From Hymenopus coronatus (Eukaryota > Arthropoda > Insecta > Mantodea > Hymenopodidae): a DNA stretch of 64,000 bases. Both the position numbers and the translations under genes were made by a program. The notes under the pieces were generated by a model. It did not search any database. It was not told where the DNA came from and saw only the letters and a list, made by a program, of their open reading frames with translations. The DNA is taken from contig CM060883.1 of the NCBI GenBank assembly GCA_030762935.1, positions 92,252,501 to 92,316,500 on the forward strand. The letters are read 5' to 3'. Below, in pieces: positions 56,085 to 64,000 of the stretch; position 1 is the stretch's first letter; every line of letters begins with the position of its first letter.

Positions 56085-57846
56085 CTAGACCAAGAAATAT
56101 TATGTAAGATAGTGTGCGTGCCCTTCCAAGCGAAAAGTAACTTTATTTGATGTAGACAAAGAGATATTATGTAAGCTACTGTAAGCATCTTTCCAAAAGA
56201 AACGTAGCTATACTTTGTGTAGAGATATTATGTAAGATAACATACGAACTCATTTGGTGTACACTAAGAGATATTATGTAAGATACTATACGTACTCATT
56301 TGGTGTAGACTAAGAGATATTATGTAAGATATCATACACACTCATTTGTTGTAGACTAACAGATATTATGTAAGATATGGTAAGTACCCCTCCAGGCAGT
56401 ATCCAGCTGTCAGCATATGCTGGTGTAGACAAAGAGATATTATGTAAGATACTGTACTTAACCCTCCAGGCAGAGTCCAGCTGTTAGCACATGTTGGTGA
56501 AGACAAAGACATATTATGTAAGATACCGTACGTACCCTTCCAAGCAGTGTTCAGCTGTTAGCGCACGCTGGTGTAGACAAAGAGGTATTATGTAAGATAC
56601 CGTACGTACCCCTCCGGGCAGAGTCCAGCTGTTAGCACATGTTGGTGAAGACAAAGAGATATTATGTAAGATACCACCGTACGTACCCTTCCAAGCAGTG
56701 TTCAGCTGTTAGCGCACGCTGGTGTAGACAAAGAGGTATTATGTAAGATACCGTACGTACCCCTCCGGGCAGAGTCCAGCTGTTAGCACATGTTGGTGAA
56801 GACAAATAAATATTATGTAAGATACTGTACGTACTCATTTGGGGTAGACTAAGAGATATTATGTAAGAAACCGTACGTACACCCGTAGACAGCGTCCAGC
56901 TGTTAAACCATGCCGGTATAGACTAAGAGATATTTTGTTAGATACCGTACGTGCCCCTCCAGGCATTTTCCAGCTGTTAGCACATACTGGTGTAGAATAA
57001 GAGATATTATGTAAGATACTGTACCTAACCCTCCAGGCAGTATCCAGCTGTTAGCACATGCTGGTGTAGACAAAGAGATATTATGTAAGATACTGTACGT
57101 ACCCCTTTGGTGTAGACTACGAGATATTATATAAGTTACCATACGTACTCATTTGAGATATCGTAAGATATCGTACGTACCCCTTCAGGCGGTGTCCAGT
57201 TGTTAGCACATGATGGTGTGAACAAAGAGATATTATTTAATATACCGGATGTACCCCTCCAGACAGTGTCCAGCTGTTAGCACATGCTGGTGTAGACAAA
57301 GAGATATTATGTAAGATACTGTACGTACCCCTCCAGACAGTGTCCAGCTGTTAGCACAAGTTGGTGAAGACAAATAGGTATTATGTAAGATACCGTACGT
57401 ACCCTTCCAAGCAGTGTTCAGCCGTTTGCACATGCTGGTGTAGACAAAGAGATATTATGTCAGATACCGTATGTACCCCTCAAGGAAGTGTCCAGCTGTT
57501 AGCATAGGTTGGTGTAGCCAAAGAGGTATTATGTAAGATACTGTACGTACCCCTCCTGACAGTGTCCATCTGTTAGCACGTGCTGGTGTAGACAAAGAGA
57601 TATTATGTAAGATGTTGTACGTACCGCTCCAGATAGTGTCCCGCTGTGAGCACATGCTGGTGTAGACAAAGAGGTATTATGCAAGCTACTGTACGTATCC
57701 TTCCAGACAGTGTCCAGCTGTTAGCGCATGCTGGTGTAGACAAAGAGATATTATGTAAGATACCGGACGTACCTCTCCAGACAGTGTCCAGCTGTTAACA
57801 CATGCTGGTGTAGACACAGAAATATTATGTAAGATACCGGACGTAC
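56085..57846 (-). repeat. Minisatellite (~73 bp) copied from the catalytic-His exon border
   Basis: Lies directly downstream of the splice donor of the His exon. About 18 units, on the minus strand, read TTTGTCTACACCAGCATGTG, CTAACAGCTGGACACTGTCT, GGAGGGGTACGTACGGTATC, TTACATAATATC: the last ~40 exon bases (encoding HQHVLTAGHCLEG), the donor GG/GTACGT and the first ~30 intron bases. The farthest units (56085-56400) lack most of the exon part. Each unit has a TAA shortly after the donor. Confidence 0.93.
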
Positions 57847-58018
57847 CCCTCTAGACAGTGTCCAGCTGTTAGCACATGCTGGTGTGTGATGAGCGTTCCC
57901 CCGCACAGAGGAGAGTCGGCTTCTCTTGACGTATCACTGATGGCCACGATCCATGGGAACTCGTCTTCCTCAGTCTCACTTCCATTCACGATACGAAGGG
58001 ATAGGATCTTAGGATTAT
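57847..58018 (-). CDS. Serine protease exon with activation site and catalytic His
   Basis: 172 bases after a TATATTGCAG acceptor. The product reads LRIVNGSETEEDEFPWIVAI: Arg followed by IVNG is the zymogen activation site, whose new Ile N-terminus activates the enzyme. Next come SPLCGG and HQHVLTAGHCLEG, with the catalytic His in TAGHC and the Cys pair that flanks it. The donor is GG/GTACGT. It begins in phase 1 and ends in phase 2, matching the next exon 23 kb away. Signal peptide and any propeptide or clip domain must lie on exons not found here. The end of this exon is copied many times in the adjacent minisatellite. Confidence 0.95.
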
Positions 58019-58044
58019 CTGCAATATACATCACCTCAAGTTAA

Positions 58045-58808
58045 ACAATAAAATATGTCATCTGTTCCATTCACATGTCTTTCTCTACTTCTCTGTGACA
58101 AATTATTGTTAATCATATTATTATTCCATCAGCCTTATGATAATTCAGATAAACATTTACATAAATGATTCTCATCACTTGCTTCCTTGTAAGTAAAAGG
58201 AACATAAGGGAATACACTAGAATAAAATGTGACAGTCAAATGCTTTAAAAGCTGGTTGCCTTTTGGTTGAAATGCATTTCTATGTAGGGACAGGAGTTTA
58301 CAAATTTCCGGTTGAGAAAGGTTTAAGTATTTTAAAGAATTAACAAGGAGTATCTCATAAATGGTAAATTCTAAAATTTTATAGGATTAGATTTTGTCAA
58401 TCTCTTACGGTTTACCAGTTATGCAAAATTCAGCAAAATTCATCCAGAATAAAGAGGTCCTCACAGCTTATTCCCAGAGATTTCAGGATATAAATTTTAT
58501 TTGTCATGTAAATATATTTAATGTATGGTAATTTAATCAAAATCGTTAGAGTCATTTTTGAAAAAAATAAAATTTTTATCATACAAAGGGTAGCTTGAGC
58601 TGAGGGAATTCTTCTGAAGAACTTAGTGTCGCATCTCTGAAAGTTACTAAACCAATATATAAAAAAAAAAAAAAAAAAAAAAAAAAAGCTTTATTTGTAT
58701 TCAGGAATCCCTAAAACTTATTTTTCCGGTGAAATTGTGGTATCGAATTTTTGGATGGAATGTAAAGTTTTCTGTATACATTATATACATATTGTAGAGA
58801 ACGTAAAA
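58045..58808 (+). repeat. R800 interspersed repeat
   Basis: Begins ~30 bases from the His exon acceptor (TGTTCCATTCACATGTCTTTCTCTAC near 58060). Ends at a palindrome-like TTCTGTATACATTATATACATATTGTAGAGAA (in two parts about 58770-58800). A 27-base A-run at 58661-58687. Confidence 0.85.
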
Positions 58809-59094
58809 ACACTGAGTGTAATTGTACAGAATTTAGGACAAATTCGATGTTTAAATTTATTAGAAAGTCAGAGAAAATGAAGATGAAAAATTATATTTTC
58901 TCTGCTTTTTACCAAAATAGGAATAATCCTATTTCATCGAAATGAATTCTTTAGACCATTCTAAGGAAGCTGTGCATGTGCGCATATACGTGCATGTAAA
59001 TAAATGGCTGTGAAGACTTTAACTATAGAAAGAGTAGGATAAATGCCTAAAGTAGGATAAATTGTGTACGCAGGATGCTCAAAGGTTACAGGAA

Positions 59095-59460
59095 AAATTT
59101 GATTTGTTCCATTCACACATTTCTCTATGTGTACTGCAAACAAAATATTCTTACAAAATATTGTTATTTTATCCACATCATGCTAATCGAGATAAACAAG
59201 AGCAAAACATGGTCTCATTAATTAGTTCGTTGTCAGTAAAATGAAAATAAAGGAATGCATTGGCTAAAGCGATAGTCATACCACTTAAGAGCTGTCACTA
59301 TGTGACTTGTATTTCATTTCGGTTATTCTTCATAAACATTACACGGGGCTTTTCTAAAACTGTTTTATTCATGGTACCTCAAAACCTGTATCTCTGGTAA
59401 AGCTTTTTTTGGGTAAAATAGAAAAGCTTCTCTCTTTGGAACATGTCGGTCCTAAAAAGT
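59095..59460 (+). repeat. R800, partial copy
   Basis: Head GATTTGTTCCATTCACACAT; the middle is lost, and the end shows the CTCTGGTAAAG counterpart of the tail. It faces the next copy. Confidence 0.7.
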
Positions 59461-59484
59461 TAACATTATGAATCCCCACAACTT

Positions 59485-60308
59485 TTTACTTTCTCTATAC
59501 GTACTATGTACATAGTGTATAGAGAATGTATTGCGCTCCACCAACAAATTCGATACCGAGATTTCACCGGAAATATATGTTTTAGGGTCACCTGTATCCC
59601 AAAAAAGTATTTTCAGAAAAAGGTCCGTGTGTCCGTGTGCCTGTGAACACGATAACTCAAAAACAAAAAGTCTGTAAAATACCAAACTTGGTATTTAAGC
59701 TTAGTGTCTTCCGGGGATGCGACACGAAGATTTTGAGAAAAATTCTTCCACTCCAAACTACCCTTTACATGGAACTTTTTTTCGAAAATTTTGATTTTCT
59801 AAAAAATGGCTCTAAGGATTTTGATTAAAATATCATATATTAAAGATATTTACCTGACAAATAAAATGTATATTTTGAATTTTCTGGGAATAGCCTTAGA
59901 AGACTACTTTATTTTGGATGAATTTTGCATAACTATTTAACGTACAAAAAATGTAGAGCACGTTAAAACACACAATTTATGTTACACACATTTTTTTCGT
60001 TGAGTTGATCGTTTTTGAGATATTCCTTTTTTTTTAGTGTCAGCTTTGAAAAACTTATATTTTTCTCATACAGGAAACAAACTCTCCATACAAACAAAGG
60101 AACATCAGTCACATAGCAACCAGCTTTTGGCTTTCACTTTAACCTATGGTCCTCCCTTATTTCGCTTCTACTTACAATAAAGCAAGAAATAATACAATTT
60201 CTGCTAATTTTTCTCGATTGGCATGAAATAAATAAAAGATAAGCTTATTAACAATAATTTGTTACATAGATATAGAGAAAGTCATGTGAATGGAACACAT
60301 CAGATTTT
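59485..60308 (-). repeat. R800, best-preserved copy
   Basis: Starts with a near-perfect palindrome at 59492-59526 (arms TCTCTATAC and GTATAGAGA around ACTATGTACATAGT) and ends GTCATGTGAATGGAACACAT, CAGATTTT. A useful reference for the family, about 820 bases, no coding capacity. Confidence 0.92.
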
Positions 60309-60637
60309 TTATATTTCACATTGATATTGTAATACCTATTAATTGTATTATAATTATTTGGCACACCATATTAACACAGCTATAACGTAAACTATAGTGA
60401 GGGAAAGCAAATACATTACATAAGATTTCTCTATGTATATTACTGAAACAGTATCTCGCATTATTTAACCTAATTTATTATTAAATCATTTCATCCCATA
60501 ATTCGTTAACGTTATTACCCTCCTTTTTGCTATCGCGCCCTGAAGATATAAAAACAGATTCATCGCCTGCAACGCTTATTATATAAATAATAATAATAAT
60601 AATAATAATAATTATTATTATTATAATAACAGTAAAA
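60309..60637. other. Spacer with (AAT)n microsatellite
   Basis: Contains an (AAT)n run at 60586-60612 followed by its inverted form (ATTATT) to ~60625. No gene. Confidence 0.6.
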
Positions 60638-61308
60638 CGTGGGCCATGCAGATAGAGACAGATAATTTGACATAACTAAATAATAACGAAAGTTATCAAC
60701 ACAAAATTTTATTTACAAACCCACTACCTTACTCTATTTCTCAACGTAATCGTCATTGCTAACAAGATTTTTACTGTCACGTGGTACCGGGTTTTCAATG
60801 TAGATTTATACTCTTCCACCGCTAAAGATCTTATCCTTTTCATTTTTTGAATGCACAACATGTTCGGCGAATAGAATTTTATATGCAACTAAAGCAAGTG
60901 TATAGTGGTTATGCAATGAGCGAATCTTCAATGAGGAAATTCCGCATAACCTATGAGTAATCAAGGAAGAACCAGACATGAAAGTGCATCGATATTTATG
61001 GAAGATGTGAAAGCAAATGTTGATAAAAGAATTCAGAAAAACCGGCACTTTACTTTGGACACCGTAAATGACTTTTTGAATGGAAAAAGATTTCCCAGCC
61101 ATGAAGACCTCAAAGTGACAGTGACAGTGGAAGAGTACAGTTGTGCATTGAAAGACCAGTACCACGTGACAATAAATACCTTCGTACCAATGACGATTAC
61201 TTTGAGAAATAGAATATAGTAGTAACACTTTGTAAATAAAGTTTTGTCTTGATAATTTTCGTTATTATTTAGTTATGTCAAATAGTCTGTCACATGCTGG
61301 GCGACCCT
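60638..61308 (+). mobile_element. Mariner-derived fold-back element, copy 2
   Basis: Same architecture as 11077-11747. On the right, plus strand, transposase-like codons end in a decayed DDYFEK then TAG at ~61212, followed by AATAAAG and the terminal repeat ending near 61308. On the left, 60790-60638 is the inverted equivalent of that end. The interior (60950-61150) reads VKANVDKRIQKNRHFTLDTV and FLNGKRFPSHEDL, decayed transposase, and matches copy 1 in DNA. AT the DNA level the two copies share the whole structure, so it is a family. Confidence 0.82.
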
Positions 61309-61539
61309 AGTAATTATAATATTAGTAATAATATTAATTATTTATTCAAACCTACCTCAACCTATTAGATACGTGGCAGTAAAGCAACTCCCTTTAAACA
61401 ACTACTTTGAGTACACATCTCTTTAAAACTGTGGTATTAACTTAATTCTTTTTAAACTAAAGCCACACGACAGACAATGAAGTTTTATATTGCTTAAATA
61501 AACTTAAAATTGACGCTCCACAAGTACTAGATATTTTAA

Positions 61540-64000
61540 GAACCGCTTCCAAATGAGGGAATAATGGTTCCAGTAGCAAAATCTATCTTGATGTTTGATA
61601 TACATCAAAAATCTTCTCTTGCATAGCTATAATAGTAAAATCTTACTTGATGTTTGATAGAGAGTTAAATCTCCTCATGTATAGTCACAATAATAAAATC
61701 TTATTTGATGTTTGATATAGACCTAACCCTGCTCTTGAATAGTTATAATAGTAAAATCTTACTTGATGTTTGATATAGATCTAAAACTTCTCTGTAAAGT
61801 TATAAAAGTAAAATCTTACTTGTAGTCTGATATAGACCTGAACCTCCTTTAATATAAGTATAACAGTAAATTCTTACTTGATGTTTCATATAGACTTAAA
61901 CCATCTTTTGTATATTTAAAATAGTAACATTATACTTGATGTTTAATATAGCCTTGAGCCTTCTCTTGTATAATTATAATAGTAAAATCTTACTTGATGT
62001 TTCATATAGACTTAAACCTCCTCCTGTATATTTATAATAGTAAGATCTTACTTGATATTTGATATAGACTTAAACCTCCTGTTGTATAGTTAGAACAGTA
62101 AGATCTCACTTGATGTTATATATAGACATAAGCCTCCTCTTGTATAGTGATAATACTATAATCTTCCTTGATATTTCATATAGACCTAAACCTCCTGTTG
62201 CGTAAATTATAATAGTAAATTATTACTTAATATTCTATATAGACCTAAACCTGCCCTTGTATAATTAAAATACTAAAAACTTACTTGACGATTGACATAT
62301 CCCTAAATATAATCTTGTATAACTAGAATACTAAAATTTTACTTGATATTTGATATGGATCTACATCTCTTCTTGTATAGAAATAATACTAAAATCTTAC
62401 TTGGTGTTTGTTATAGACTTAAACCTCCTCTTCTGTAATTACAATTGCAATTTTACTTTATGTTTGATATAGACATACTCTGCTCATGTGTGGTTATAGT
62501 ATTAAAAATCTCAATTGATGTTTGGTATAGACTTAAACCTGCTCTTGTATAGTAATAATACTAAAATCTTACTTGTTTTTGCTATGGATTTAAAACCTCC
62601 ACCTGTATCGTTATAATACTAAAATTTTACTTTATGCCTCATATGGAACCAAAAGTCCTCCTGTACAGTTATAATGGTCAAATCTTACTTGATATTTGAC
62701 TTACTTAAACCTCCTCTTGCAAAGTTATAATAGTTAAATCTTCTTAATATATGACAGACTTAAATCTCCCATTGTTTGGTTATAATATAAAAACTCCTAC
62801 CTGCATTTGATGAAGCTTAAATTTGTTTTTTTAAAATTAAAATAGTAAACATTTACTTGATGTGTCATATAGACCTAACCACCACTTGTATAATTATTAT
62901 AGTAACAGATTTAATTGACTTTTGATATAGACCTAAACCTCCTCTTGTAAAGTTATGTCAGTGGGACACTACTTGATTTTCGGTATAGACATAAAGCTCC
63001 TCCTGGATAGTTATAAGAGTTAGATATTACTTGGTGTGTTATATAGACTTAGAACTCCTCCTGCATAGTTATAATAATAAGATCTTATTTGATATTTTAT
63101 ATAGACTTATAGCTCTTCTTGTATAACAGTAAAATCTGACTAGATGTTTGATAAGACCTAAACCACCTCTTGTATAGTCATAATAGTAAAATCTTACTTA
63201 ATGTTTGATATAAACTTAAATCTCCTCTTGTATAGTTATAACCACACTTGACATTTGATACCGACCAAAATTTCTCTTTTATAATTATAATAGTATAATC
63301 ATACTGGATGTTTGACATAGACATATATCTTCTCTTAATTAATTATAAAAGTAAGATCTTACTTGATGTTTCATTTAGATCAAATCTTCCTCTGCTATAA
63401 TTTTAATAGTAAAATCTTACTAGATGTTTAATATAGACATAAAACTTCTCTTGTATAGTAATAATAAAAGTTAAATCATACCTAATGATTGATATTGACC
63501 TGAAACTCCTCTTTTATAGTTATAGTAGTAAGATCTTACTTGATGTTTGATTCACACTTAAATCTTCTCTTAAATAGCTATAATAGTAAAATATTGCCTG
63601 ATGTATGATATAAACTTTAACCTCCTCTTGTATAGTTATAACAGTAAAACTGTACTTGATGACTGTTATAGACCTAAACCTCTATCTGTAAAATTATAAT
63701 AGTAAACTTCGACTTGATATTTGATAGATACTTCAATCTCCTCTTATATAGTTATAATAGTAAGGTCTTACTTGATGTTTTATACAAACTTAAACCTCCC
63801 CTTGTGTAGTTATACTATTGAAGCTTTACTTGTTTGATACAGACTTAAACTTCCTCTTGTATAGTTATAATAGTAAAATCTTAATTAATGGTTGATAATG
63901 ACTTGATTTTCGTGGTTAGGCCATAATAGTAAAATCTTATTTGTGTGATATGGACCTAAACTACATCTTATTTAGTTATAATAGTAAAATCTTACTTGAT
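61540..64000. repeat. AT-rich minisatellite, ~57-60-bp unit, about 40 copies
   Basis: Diverged units of the form ACTTGATGTTTGATATAGAC, CTAAACCTCCTCTTGTATAG, TTATAATAGTAAAATCTT. Spacing stays near 58 bases to the window edge, where it continues. Non-coding; divergence between units is high, so it is old or poorly homogenised. Confidence 0.93.

Larger units (their letters stand above)
10936..58018 (-). other. Span of one S1 serine protease gene (four exons seen)
   Basis: The four exons read in one order on one strand, with matching phases, and together cover activation site, His, Asp and Ser of a secreted trypsin-like protease. The introns are about 22.9 kb, 0.3 kb and 23.2 kb. Almost all mobile elements between 11 and 57 kb are therefore intronic. 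Function (digestive, clotting, immune cascade) cannot be told from these exons. Alternative: four exons of two neighbouring paralogues; the perfect phase match and lack of overlap in the fold argue against it. Confidence 0.85.

Noticed and set aside
60806..61228. 140-codon minus-strand frame in the mariner fold-back
   Set aside because: It is antisense to transposase-derived sequence, and has no motif.

Overview
This is a non-coding-rich eukaryotic window. It is AT-rich, packed with interspersed and tandem repeats, and carries one multi-exon host gene with very large introns. R1/jockey-like LINEs, a Polinton/Maverick, a Gypsy element, mariner-derived elements and tRNA-derived SINEs together point to an arthropod, most likely an insect with a large genome. 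The order cannot be fixed from sequence alone.

Host gene: four exons of an S1 (trypsin-like) serine protease lie on the minus strand at 58018-57847 (zymogen cleavage site and catalytic His), 34930-34725 (catalytic Asp), 34423-34218 and 10993-10936 (catalytic Ser). All have usable splice sites and their phases agree (2/1, 1/2, 0/0), so they form one gene that splits its triad over about 47 kb. The 5' exons and the last exon were not found and probably lie outside the window.

Layout. 1-7.9 kb: minus-strand LINEs arranged head to tail, separated by (GTA/GTG)n tracts that both end and begin them. 8.9-13.8 kb: copies of a ~0.8-kb non-coding repeat (called R800 here), a mariner-derived fold-back element and the Ser exon. 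13.8-32.8 kb: a nearly full-length but mutated Polinton (about 19.0 kb, ~1.2-kb terminal inverted repeats) inserted in an R800 copy. Its remnants include two capsid proteins, an adenain-like protease, a hydrophobic core-type protein, a phospholipase A2-like domain, a packaging ATPase, an integrase with chromodomain and a protein-primed DNA polymerase B. 34.2-34.9 kb: two protease exons. 35.6-42.2 kb: a Gypsy-type LTR element lacking reverse transcriptase, with a rearranged 5' end and a SINE in gag. 44.4-46.0 kb: a broken single-exon gene of an uncharacterised, repeat-associated family. 47.2-48.9 kb: CA-rich minisatellite. 49.2-51.2 kb: a second Polinton polymerase fragment. 52.0-53.3 kb: 61-bp minisatellite. 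53.4-60.3 kb: more R800 copies, plus a ~73-bp minisatellite (56.1-57.85 kb) built from the end of the His exon and its splice donor. 60.6-61.3 kb: second mariner fold-back. 61.5-64 kb: ~58-bp AT-rich minisatellite running off the window.

No mobile-element gene here looks intact: all carry stops, frameshifts, deletions or lost catalytic residues. The only sequence with the marks of a working gene is the protease. The most unusual signals are the minisatellite made from the catalytic-His exon, the LINE group tied to GTA microsatellites, the 3'/3' mariner fold-back family and the structure of the Polinton.
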